Source of the DNA: JAWLHU01 sp049325315
GTDB lineage: Bacteria; Bacillota; Sulfobacillia; Symbiobacteriales; Symbiobacteriaceae
Direction of reading: 5' to 3'
NCBI GenBank assembly: GCA_049325315.1
Contig: JBMONB010000133.1
Location: forward strand, 1-6,178
Length of the DNA stretch: 6,178 nucleotides
Under the pieces are notes generated by a model. The model saw only the letters and a program-made list of their open reading frames with translations, had not been told where the DNA came from and made no database searches. The position numbers and the translations under genes are program-made. Shown in pieces: positions 1 to 4,659 of the stretch (positions are counted from its first letter, which is position 1; each line of letters begins with the position of its first letter).

Positions 1-1
1 C

Positions 2-481
2 TTATGTCGTTTTCTCCTCGATTAGCGCTACGGCATAGGCGGCCATTCCTTGCTCTTCGCCGACAAAACCTAACCGCTCGTTGGTTGTGGCCTTGATTCC
101 TACCCGCCTGGGGGCCACGCCCAGGGTCCGGCTGATTCGCTCGCGCATCTGCTCTACGTGGGGGCCGATCTTCGGGCGCTCCGCCAGCAGGGTAATGTCG
201 CAGTTCACGGGGCGGAAGCCCTCCTGGGCCAGCAGCGCCACCACATGCGCCAACAACTTCAGCGAGTCGGCGCCCTGGTAGGCAGGATCGCTGGGAGGAA
301 AATGATGACCGATATCTCTCAGCCCGGCGGCGCCCAGGAGGGCGTCCATGAGGGCGTGAATGATCACATCGGCGTCGGAGTGACCCTCCAGTCCCCGGGG
401 ATGCTCGATCTCCACGCCGCCCAGAACCAGTCTGCGGCCCTCAGCCAGGCGGTGGACATCGTAGCCGAATCCTACCAGCAT
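2..481 (-). CDS. ispF: 2-C-methyl-D-erythritol 2,4-cyclodiphosphate synthase
   Basis: This enzyme converts CDP-ME 2-phosphate to the cyclic diphosphate MEcPP with release of CMP, the fifth step of the cytosolic MEP (non-mevalonate) isoprenoid pathway. The 159-residue protein has the full family length. Visible landmarks are the metal-binding D8-x-H10 (GYDVH) and H42, the GHSDAD segment at 33-38, the LRDIGHHFP segment at 54-62, AERPKI at 100-105 and KATTNE at 130-135. The segment after GF reads GEEQG (141-145), where the family usually has GRxEG, so the Arg that contacts the CDP phosphate (R142 in E. coli) seems to be Glu. The ATG lies one base after the ispD stop, with GGAAG at 486-490 as a short-spaced ribosome site, so it is probably translated in coupling with ispD. 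The TAA stop is at 2-4, so the gene is complete. Confidence 0.97.
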   Translation of the reverse strand: MLVGFGYDVHRLAEGRRLVLGGVEIEHPRGLEGHSDADVIIHALMDALLGAAGLRDIGHHFPPSDPAYQGADSLKLLAHVVALLAQEGFRPVNCDITLLAERPKIGPHVEQMRERISRTLGVAPRRVGIKATTNERLGFVGEEQGMAAYAVALIEEKTT

Positions 482-482
482 A

Positions 483-1184
483 CTACTTCCGCCCTTCCAG
501 AATCGCCTCGGCCACCCGGAAGTCCTCGGGCGTCGTCAGCTTGATATTCTCATGGCTGCCGTGGTAGATCCGCACCGGCACGCCCAGCCGCTCGACCACA
601 GAGGCATCGTCGGTACCGGTGTAGTTGTCAGCCTGGGCCTTGCGGTAGCCCTGTAGCAGGGTCTCCACCCAGAAGACCTGGGGGGTCTGTACCGCCCACA
701 GGGTCGACCGGTCGAGCGTGGCTGACACGATGCCTTCGCTGCTGACCACCTTCACCGTATCCTTGACCGGGACCGCCACCACCTGCGCCTGGTGCTCGGT
801 GGCCGCCTTCAGCACACCCTCCAGCACATCCACCGGGAGCAGGGGGCGGGCGGCGTCGTGGACCGCCACAATCCGGGGGCGGGAGTGAACCACCTGGAGC
901 CCCGCCCAGACCGAATCCTTCCGCTCCGCCCCGCCAGGTACAATATGGGTGACCTTGGGGAAGGCCCCCACCAGCTGCCTGGTGGTCTCCAGGTCCCCGG
1001 CGGCAATGACGATCTCATCAACCAGGGGAGATTCACTAAAGAGCCGGACCGTATGGACCAGCACCGGTTCGCCGCGGAGAGGGAGGAACTGCTTCGCAGT
1101 CCCTCCCCCCACACGCTTACCGGAGCCGGCGGCCGGTATAATGACGCTGACCGGAACCCGCAGGCCTCCGATATCGATACTCAC
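483..1184 (-). CDS. ispD: 2-C-methyl-D-erythritol 4-phosphate cytidylyltransferase
   Basis: The enzyme couples MEP with CTP to give CDP-ME and pyrophosphate, the third step of the MEP pathway. The 233-residue protein has the usual family length. The N-terminal nucleotide-binding loop PAAGSGKRVGGG lies at 17-28, with R24 and K31 in the places of the catalytic Arg and Lys (R20 and K27 of E. coli). DAARPL at 110-115, VPVKDTVK at 138-145 and the C-terminal GTDDASVVE and HENIKLTTPEDF segments are family signatures. The start is GTG at 1184, overlapping the stop of the PIN/TRAM gene by four bases (GTGA). The ribosome site GAGAGGG at 1192-1198 lies 7 bases upstream, inside the preceding gene. Both facts point to translational coupling. 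About ten residues precede the core fold, a little more than in many homologues. Confidence 0.97.
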   Translation of the reverse strand: MSIDIGGLRVPVSVIIPAAGSGKRVGGGTAKQFLPLRGEPVLVHTVRLFSESPLVDEIVIAAGDLETTRQLVGAFPKVTHIVPGGAERKDSVWAGLQVVHSRPRIVAVHDAARPLLPVDVLEGVLKAATEHQAQVVAVPVKDTVKVVSSEGIVSATLDRSTLWAVQTPQVFWVETLLQGYRKAQADNYTGTDDASVVERLGVPVRIYHGSHENIKLTTPEDFRVAEAILEGRK

Positions 1185-2284
1185 GGTGCCACCCTCTCTA
1201 GATTTGCCTTCGGCTTGGCAAAGATCATGCGGCCCGCCGCCGTCTGCAGGACGGAGGTAACCAGTACGCCGATTGTGTCGCCCATGTGGCGCTTGCCGCC
1301 ATCAACGACGATCATGGTGCCGTCGTCCAGATAGCCAACGCCCTGCCCGGGCTCCTTGCCGTCTTTAACCACCAGCACCGTCATCTCCTCGCCGGGAAGG
1401 ACTACCGGTTTGACGGCATTCGCCAGTTCGTTGATATTCAGAACCGTGACACCCTGCAGCTCCGCCACCTTGTTCAGGTTAAAATCGTTAGTGACGACCT
1501 TGCCCTTCAGAGTGCGGGTCAACTTCAGCAGCTTGGAGTCGACCTCTGGCGCATCGACCTCGCCCTCGTAAATGCGAACATCTGCCCCGATCTCCTTCTG
1601 GATTCGGTTCAGTATGTCGAGGCCGCGCCGGCCCCGATTCCGCTTCAGTACATCTGACGAATCAGCAATATGCCGGAGTTCTTCCAACACGAAGGCTGGA
1701 ACCACCAGCGGGCCCTCGAGAAAGCCCGCCTTCACGATGTCCGCGATGCGTCCGTCGATAATCACCGAGGTGTCTAGCACCTTAGGTCCACACACACCGG
1801 CGTATTCCTGAACCGGCGTAGAAACAGCAGCTGCAGCCTGCTCCTTCTTGGCCGAGCGGCTGAACATGCTGCTAAACGTATCGGAGACCTCCTCGCGCTT
1901 GCGAGTGGCCACCGTAATTCCCAAGTACCCGAACACGACCGCCGAAAGGATCGAGATCAGGCCGCCGAACAACGGAATCTCGCCAAAGATCATGCCCAAC
2001 AGGGCGGCAATAAGAAGGCCAGATATAAGTCCGATCGACCCAAGAACGATATCAACAAATGCGGTCCGAGCCAAGCGCCCTTCCAGCCACGTTACGAATG
2101 GAAAGAGCAGAAACCCCACGACGGCGCCAATCAAACTACCCACTGTCAGTATCAGAAGCGTAACCGCCCAATGATCGATGAGCGACAGGGCTTCCATCAA
2201 CTGCTCTCGCCCTAAAAACGTGAAGCTGAAGCCACCCATGATTCCGGCTACAGTCAGCATGAGTCGCAGTTTTGTCCTGAGCAT
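1181..2284 (-). CDS. yacL: Membrane-anchored PIN/TRAM domain protein (YacL family)
   Basis: The 367-residue protein has four predicted membrane segments (about 10-24, 39-64, 76-101 and 103-126), then a linker rich in charge and Ala, then a PIN nuclease-fold domain and a C-terminal TRAM domain. The PIN acidic residues are D171 (VLDTSVIIDGR), E201/E202 (LEELRHIAD), D249 (VDSKLL) and D267 (VTNDFN). The TRAM domain covers about 293-357, from VVLPGEE to MIFAKP. PIN domains are metal-dependent RNases and TRAM is a predicted RNA-binding fold, so an RNA-acting protein held at the cytoplasmic membrane face is likely; the substrate of this family is unknown to me. The ATG at 2284 was chosen because GGGGGG at 2292-2297 sits 7 bases upstream. 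The frame stays open further upstream into carD, but that stretch holds the carD terminator and looks non-coding. It heads the ispD-ispF transcription unit. Confidence 0.93.
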   Translation of the reverse strand: MLRTKLRLMLTVAGIMGGFSFTFLGREQLMEALSLIDHWAVTLLILTVGSLIGAVVGFLLFPFVTWLEGRLARTAFVDIVLGSIGLISGLLIAALLGMIFGEIPLFGGLISILSAVVFGYLGITVATRKREEVSDTFSSMFSRSAKKEQAAAAVSTPVQEYAGVCGPKVLDTSVIIDGRIADIVKAGFLEGPLVVPAFVLEELRHIADSSDVLKRNRGRRGLDILNRIQKEIGADVRIYEGEVDAPEVDSKLLKLTRTLKGKVVTNDFNLNKVAELQGVTVLNINELANAVKPVVLPGEEMTVLVVKDGKEPGQGVGYLDDGTMIVVDGGKRHMGDTIGVLVTSVLQTAAGRMIFAKPKANLERVAP

Positions 2285-2307
2285 CCATCCACCCCCCGCC
2301 AGATTCC

Positions 2308-2336
2308 ATTCTATTGCAAAGATTACCCGGTGTACA
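2308..2336 (-). promoter_or_regulatory. Possible promoter of the PIN/TRAM-ispD-ispF operon
   Basis: TGTACA (2336-2331) and TAGAAT (2313-2308) are 17 bases apart on the minus strand, matching consensus at four and five of six positions. The start would fall near 2301, only about 17 bases before the ATG at 2284 but upstream of its ribosome site. The operon needs some promoter here because the carD terminator lies just upstream. TCCTATATAGGA at 2353-2364 is an alternative -10 region with no good -35. Confidence 0.45.
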
Positions 2337-2352
2337 GGACACGAAGGTCCTC

Positions 2353-2364
2353 TCCTATATAGGA
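2353..2364. repeat. 12-base perfect palindrome upstream of the PIN/TRAM gene
   Basis: TCCTATATAGGA reads the same on both strands. It lies about 20 bases upstream of the presumed -35 of the PIN/TRAM operon and after the carD terminator. It could be a regulator site or an AT-rich promoter element; nothing in the sequence decides this. Confidence 0.4.
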
Positions 2365-2413
2365 CGCCGAAAAGGGGGTCCCAGGTTCTCAGGATTCCCC
2401 AATTCGAGGAAAG

Positions 2414-2439
2414 AAAACAGCGCCGGATAAACCGGCGCC
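2414..2439 (-). terminator. carD: Intrinsic terminator after carD
   Basis: On the minus strand GCGCCGG (2438-2432) and CCGGCGC (2426-2420) form a perfect 7-pair stem with a 5-base loop, extended by one G-U pair. TGTTTTCTTT follows. It starts four bases after the carD stop and ends the carD transcript before the PIN/TRAM gene. Confidence 0.88.
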
Positions 2440-2442
2440 ATT

Positions 2443-2922
2443 TCACTGGGCAAGAACGTGGTCAAGGAACGTGTTAGCCTGATCGAGTTCAAGGCCCCGG
2501 ACCAGGACAATCTCCGAGAGCAGGATCTGACGGGCGCTCTCTAGCATCTTCCGCTCACCCGTGGATAGCCCTTTCTCCCGGTCCCGGTGCGAGAGGTTCC
2601 GAACGACCTCAGCCAGCTCCAGGATATTGCCGCTCCGGATCTTCTCCATGTTCATGCGGTAGCGATGGTTCCAGTTCTTCACCATCTGGTTCTTACGGGA
2701 TCTCAGGACTTCGAGGACCTTTTGGAACGCCTGCTCCGACATGATCTGCCGGAGCCCAATGCTCTCCTGGTTCTCGCAGGGGACCATCACCTGCATATCC
2801 GAGACGGGTAACCGCAGCACGTAGTACGTCTTACGTTCACCGAGCACTTCCCTATCTTCGATCGCCTCGATGATCCCAGCGCCATGCATGGGGTAGACCA
2901 CTTTATCCCCCACCTGAAACAC
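2443..2922 (-). CDS. carD: CarD/CdnL-family RNA polymerase-binding transcription regulator
   Basis: CarD-family proteins bind the beta subunit of RNA polymerase through an N-terminal Tudor-like (RID) domain and stabilise open promoter complexes, typically affecting rRNA and housekeeping promoters. The 159-residue protein has the normal length. VGDKVVYPMHGAGIIEAIE at 4-22 opens the RID domain, which runs to about residue 60. A helical C-terminal DNA-contacting domain follows, with W84 in KNWNHRYRMN at the place of the conserved Trp that wedges the open minor groove. The start is GTG at 2922 with GGGGG at 2930-2934 as ribosome site, 7 bases away. Two strong promoters lie upstream and an intrinsic terminator follows the stop, so carD can be its own transcription unit. 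The neighbouring PIN/TRAM, ispD and ispF genes are its usual Firmicutes company. Confidence 0.95.
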   Translation of the reverse strand: MFQVGDKVVYPMHGAGIIEAIEDREVLGERKTYYVLRLPVSDMQVMVPCENQESIGLRQIMSEQAFQKVLEVLRSRKNQMVKNWNHRYRMNMEKIRSGNILELAEVVRNLSHRDREKGLSTGERKMLESARQILLSEIVLVRGLELDQANTFLDHVLAQ

Positions 2923-2984
2923 TGCGCCACCCCCATCTTTCCGGCCGATCGCACGATAGACGGGCCGACGGTTCGCTACCCTTC

Positions 2985-3013
2985 ACGATACCAGAAACCC
3001 TCACGGTTGTCAA
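2985..3013 (-). promoter_or_regulatory. carD: carD proximal promoter P2
   Basis: TTGACA (3013-3008) and TATCGT (2990-2985) are 17 bases apart on the minus strand, with TGG before the -10 as an extended element. Transcription would start near 2978, about 55 bases before the GTG start. Its -35 begins 11 bases downstream of the P1 -10, so polymerase bound at one promoter would interfere with the other. Confidence 0.7.
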
Positions 3014-3023
3014 GAAAAGTATA

Positions 3024-3053
3024 ATTATACGTTTTGTTGTCACAACTTGTCAA
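3024..3053 (-). promoter_or_regulatory. carD: carD distal promoter P1 (consensus -35 and -10)
   Basis: TTGACA (3053-3048) and TATAAT (3029-3024) on the minus strand are both perfect consensus hexamers, 18 bases apart. The -10 lies inside the perfect palindrome GTATAATTATAC (3019-3030). The spacer contains the palindrome GTTGT-G-ACAAC (3036-3046). Transcription would start near 3017, giving a leader of about 95 bases. Confidence 0.85.
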
Positions 3054-3055
3054 CA
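3035..3055. repeat. Inverted repeats overlapping the carD P1 promoter
   Basis: TGTTG (3035-3039) and CAACA (3051-3055) form the outer arms, and GTTGT-C-ACAAC (3036-3046) is a nested palindrome. They overlap the -35 and spacer of carD P1. The TTGTCA/TTGACA word recurs here and at 3008-3013, so part of the symmetry may come from the -35 consensus itself. An operator is possible. Confidence 0.4.
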
Positions 3056-3074
3056 CCCTACGTCAACTTGGCAG

Positions 3075-3102
3075 AAAGGCCGCCCCGGAAAGCCGGAGCG
3101 GC
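3075..3102 (-). terminator. rsgA: Intrinsic terminator after rsgA
   Basis: On the minus strand a GC-rich 10-pair stem (3093-3102 with 3079-3088, one G-U pair, 4-base loop) begins 17 bases after the rsgA stop and is followed by CTTTCT. The T tract is short but the stem is strong. It separates rsgA from the carD promoters. Confidence 0.75.
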
Positions 3103-3118
3103 GCTTCCATCGGTTGGC

Positions 3119-4054
3119 CTACCTACTCTTCTGCAGGCGGAGATAGCTCTGGTACCGGTTCTCATCGATCTCACCCCGCTCAACGGCCGCCTTTACGGCG
3201 CACTTCGGCTCGTGGGCGTGGGTGCAGTTACGGAACTTGCAGCCCCCGGCCAGGGCCTCGATTTCAGGGAAGACCTCTGCCAGGTCCTCCTCGCCGGCCT
3301 CCCAGAGCGCCAGCTCCTTGATCCCGGGCGTGTCGGCCAGATACCCGCCCCCGGGCAGCGGGTAGAGACGGCTACCGGTGGTGGTGTGGCGCCCTTTGTT
3401 TGCCCACGAGGTGGCCTGGGTCTTGATCTTCAGGTTCGGGAAAAGGGCGTTCAGCAGGCTTGATTTGCCCACCCCTGACTGGCCGGCGAAGCAGGAGATC
3501 TTTTGGGCCAACAGGGAACGAAGCTCGTTCAGCCCCAGCCCGGCAGCCGCACTGGTAAGGACCATCTGCACGCCAGAGGGCTCCAGCGGCGCCAGCCAGG
3601 AGCGAATCACCCGCTCGTCCTCCAGGTCGCACTTGTTGACCACGAGAATGGGGGTAAGCGCCATCTGCCGGGCGAGAAGTAGGAACCGGTCGACCAGGTT
3701 CCGCTTGAAGGGGGGTTGGTGGACCGAAGCGACGATCAGCACCTGCTCGACATTGGCGGCGATGATGTGCTCGTAGTGGTGGAAGCCGGGGCGTGAGAGC
3801 TTGGAACGGCGCGGGTAAATCTCCTCGATTACGCCCGACCCGTCGGATGTGCGGCGATAGCTGACAAGGTCCCCCACCACAATGAGGCTGGTGACCATCT
3901 GCCATTCCTTCTTCAGTCGCCCCCGCAGGGTGCAGGAAAGAGGCTCACCGGCGCCGGAGATGAGCGACGGATCAAAGGGGCTGACCTCGACCGATCCGGA
4001 TTGAATCGCGGTCACAATACCCTGCATCGGGCGCGCGGAATCCATGAGATGCAA
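3119..4054 (-). CDS. rsgA: Small ribosomal subunit biogenesis GTPase RsgA
   Basis: RsgA is a circularly permuted GTPase that binds the maturing 30S subunit and releases assembly factors when it hydrolyses GTP. The 311-residue protein has an N-terminal OB fold (about 11-80), then the motifs in permuted order: G4 NKCDL at 140-144, G5-like TSA at 167-169, the G1 P-loop GQSGVGKS at 191-198, G2 around HTTT at 223-226 and G3 DTPG at 241-244. The C-terminal zinc site is C272, C277, H279 and C285. TTG at 4054 was preferred as start because GGGAGG at 4063-4068 lies 8 bases upstream. ATG at 4045 (308 residues) would be 17 bases from that site, and ATG at 4027 (302 residues) further still. An intrinsic terminator only about 40 bases upstream of the start leaves little room for a private promoter, so expression probably depends on read-through of the leader. 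Confidence 0.95.
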   Translation of the reverse strand: MHLMDSARPMQGIVTAIQSGSVEVSPFDPSLISGAGEPLSCTLRGRLKKEWQMVTSLIVVGDLVSYRRTSDGSGVIEEIYPRRSKLSRPGFHHYEHIIAANVEQVLIVASVHQPPFKRNLVDRFLLLARQMALTPILVVNKCDLEDERVIRSWLAPLEPSGVQMVLTSAAAGLGLNELRSLLAQKISCFAGQSGVGKSSLLNALFPNLKIKTQATSWANKGRHTTTGSRLYPLPGGGYLADTPGIKELALWEAGEEDLAEVFPEIEALAGGCKFRNCTHAHEPKCAVKAAVERGEIDENRYQSYLRLQKSR

Positions 4055-4059
4055 TGTGG

Positions 4060-4070
4060 TTACCTCCCTG
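4060..4070 (-). promoter_or_regulatory. Ribosome binding site that decides the rsgA start
   Basis: The minus strand reads AGGGAGGTA here. The GGGAGG core at 4063-4068 is 8 bases from TTG at 4054, a normal spacing. The nearest ATG, at 4045, would be 17 bases away. This supports a TTG start and argues against the longer reading frame that runs up to 4150 through the terminator hairpin. Confidence 0.75.
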
Positions 4071-4092
4071 AAATTGGCTGAGAAATGGGCGC

Positions 4093-4125
4093 AAAAAAGC
4101 CATGGACCAGGCTTCGGCCCATGGC
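4093..4125 (-). terminator. rsgA: Intrinsic terminator / possible attenuator in the rsgA leader
   Basis: On the minus strand a 10-pair stem (4116-4125 with 4099-4108, one G-U pair, 7-base loop) is followed directly by six T residues (4098-4093). It lies between the small open reading frame ending at 4165 and the rsgA ribosome site. I see no promoter between this hairpin and rsgA, so it would cut rsgA transcription unless read through. The segment GGGCCGA at 4120-4114 can pair with TCGGCCC at 4193-4187 inside the small open reading frame, which would open the hairpin; that alternative pairing is inference. Confidence 0.8.
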
Positions 4126-4164
4126 TCAGGGAGGTCTGCGCGCCGTGCAAAACGCCGGACGGAC

Positions 4165-4227
4165 CTACACCGACTCCACAGAGGAAGGGCCGAGCATGAG
4201 GGCAACAGCAAAGCTAAGCACCGTCAT
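4165..4227 (-). CDS. Possible 20-residue leader peptide upstream of rsgA
   Basis: The frame starts with ATG at 4227 and stops with TAG at 4165-4167. It encodes a short peptide beginning MTVLSFAVALMLG with a hydrophobic first half. AAGGAGGTGG at 4235-4244 is the closest match to the ideal Shine-Dalgarno sequence in the whole window, and its AAGGAGG core is 10 bases from the ATG. A promoter-like element lies upstream and a terminator follows. I do not recognise the peptide, and it lacks the runs of one amino-acid codon seen in classic amino-acid operon leaders. It could be a translated leader that controls the terminator, a small membrane peptide, or a chance frame behind a strong ribosome site. 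Confidence 0.4.
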   Translation of the reverse strand: MTVLSFAVALMLGPSSVESV

Positions 4228-4253
4228 TGCACAGCCACCTCCTTGTTCGATCG

Positions 4254-4274
4254 GATGCCGGCGACACCCGCATC
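4254..4274 (-). other. Weak hairpin before the leader ribosome site
   Basis: Minus-strand GATGC at 4274-4270 can pair with GCATC at 4258-4254, with two further GC pairs inside if one base bulges. It lies in the presumed 5' leader between the start of transcription (about 4282) and the strong ribosome site at 4244-4235. It matches no riboswitch or T-box pattern that I know, and may be without function. Confidence 0.25.
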
Positions 4275-4288
4275 GGTAATCGTCCCTT

Positions 4289-4317
4289 AGTATGCCACAA
4301 TGTTCTTGTGGAATCAA
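4289..4317 (-). promoter_or_regulatory. Promoter of the rsgA leader, with inverted repeat in the spacer
   Basis: The minus strand has TTGATT (4317-4312) and CATACT (4294-4289) exactly 17 bases apart, with TGG just before the -10 element as an extended -10. The whole 17-base spacer is a perfect 6-base inverted repeat, CCACAA-N5-TTGTGG (4295-4311). Both hexamers match consensus at only four of six positions, so the promoter call rests on spacing and context. Transcription would begin near 4282 and run through the small open reading frame to rsgA. Confidence 0.5.
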
Positions 4318-4343
4318 GGCCATTCTGACGAGCGCCGGTGAAC

Positions 4344-4373
4344 TTGACGGGCGCGGCCAGAACCCGTTAAAAT
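4344..4373 (+). promoter_or_regulatory. Promoter of tRNA-Ala
   Basis: TTGACG at 4344-4349 and TAAAAT at 4368-4373 are separated by 18 bases, a good sigma-A type match. The expected transcription start is near 4380, only a few bases before the tRNA at 4386. It is divergent from the rsgA leader promoter; the two -35 elements are about 26 bases apart. Confidence 0.7.
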
Positions 4374-4385
4374 AGGGGGTGCCAT

Positions 4386-4461
4386 GGGGCTATAGCTCAG
4401 TTGGGAGAGCGCTTGAATCGCACTCAAGAGGTCAGGGGTTCGAATCCCCTTAGCTCCACCA
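4386..4461 (+). tRNA. tRNA-Ala (anticodon CGC)
   Basis: A 76-base cloverleaf with encoded CCA. The acceptor stem is 4386-4392 with 4451-4457 and contains the G3-U70 pair that identifies alanine tRNAs. The D arm is 4395-4410, the anticodon stem 4412-4416 with 4424-4428, the anticodon CGC 4419-4421, and the T arm 4434-4450 with loop TTCGAAT. The discriminator base is A. It reads GCG, a codon expected to be common in a GC-rich genome. The loop has A at position 32 and C at position 38, unlike the A32-U38 pair usual in alanine tRNAs. It stands alone with its own promoter and terminator. Confidence 0.97.
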
Positions 4462-4463
4462 TA

Positions 4464-4500
4464 GAAGAAGCGGAGGGTTACCCCCTCCGCTTCTTCATCT
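4464..4500 (+). terminator. Intrinsic terminator after tRNA-Ala
   Basis: A perfect 14-pair stem (4464-4477 with 4483-4496) with a 5-base loop begins two bases after the CCA end. The tail ATCTTCT is only moderately T-rich, but the stem is very stable. It separates the tRNA from the downstream gene, which has its own promoter elements. Confidence 0.8.
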
Positions 4501-4530
4501 TCTGGGTGTGGCTTTCACCCGTTGAATCAC

Positions 4531-4559
4531 TGGCGCACCTAACCGGGCGGTGGTACAAT
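4531..4559 (+). promoter_or_regulatory. Possible upstream promoter of the MazG-like gene
   Basis: TGGTACAAT at 4551-4559 forms an extended -10 element (TACAAT at 4554-4559). The region 17 bases upstream (TGGCGC at 4531-4536) is a poor -35, so any activity would rest on the extended -10. The same nonamer recurs 46 bases downstream in the better promoter. Confidence 0.35.
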
Positions 4560-4576
4560 TTACCGCAAGGCACCGT

Positions 4577-4605
4577 TTGTCCGGCATGGGGCGCTCTGGT
4601 ACAAT
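4577..4605 (+). promoter_or_regulatory. Main promoter of the MazG-like gene
   Basis: TTGTCC at 4577-4582 and TACAAT at 4600-4605 are 17 bases apart, with TGG at 4597-4599 giving an extended -10. Transcription would begin near 4612, about 48 bases before the ATG at 4660. Confidence 0.55.
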
Positions 4606-4659
4606 GGAATTCGTCAGCACACCCGCTTGCCGGGAAAGGGACTGAGAGGTGAGAAGTCG

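Noticed and set aside
2136..2288. Out-of-frame ATG at 2288, four bases before the chosen PIN/TRAM start
   Set aside because: It is only three bases from the GGGGGG ribosome site and opens a short frame with no recognisable product inside the PIN/TRAM gene.
2285..2446. Upstream extension of the PIN/TRAM frame overlapping carD
   Set aside because: The stretch contains the carD terminator and promoter-like sequence and does not resemble YacL N-termini; the ribosome site fits ATG at 2284.
3019..3030. Plus-strand promoter at the palindromic TATAAT
   Set aside because: The palindrome offers TATAAT on the plus strand, but there is no -35 at 16-18 bases upstream and no plus-strand gene follows.
4055..4150. 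Upstream extension of rsgA by 32 codons
   Set aside because: It runs through the terminator hairpin and T tract, has no family counterpart, and the ribosome site at 4063-4068 points to TTG at 4054.
4093..4282. Riboswitch or T-box in the rsgA leader
   Set aside because: I found no T-box motif and no conserved aptamer core that I recognise; the hairpins seen are simple.
4627..4659. TTG start at 4627 for the MazG-like gene
   Set aside because: It lacks a ribosome site and adds residues translated from the Shine-Dalgarno region of the ATG at 4660.
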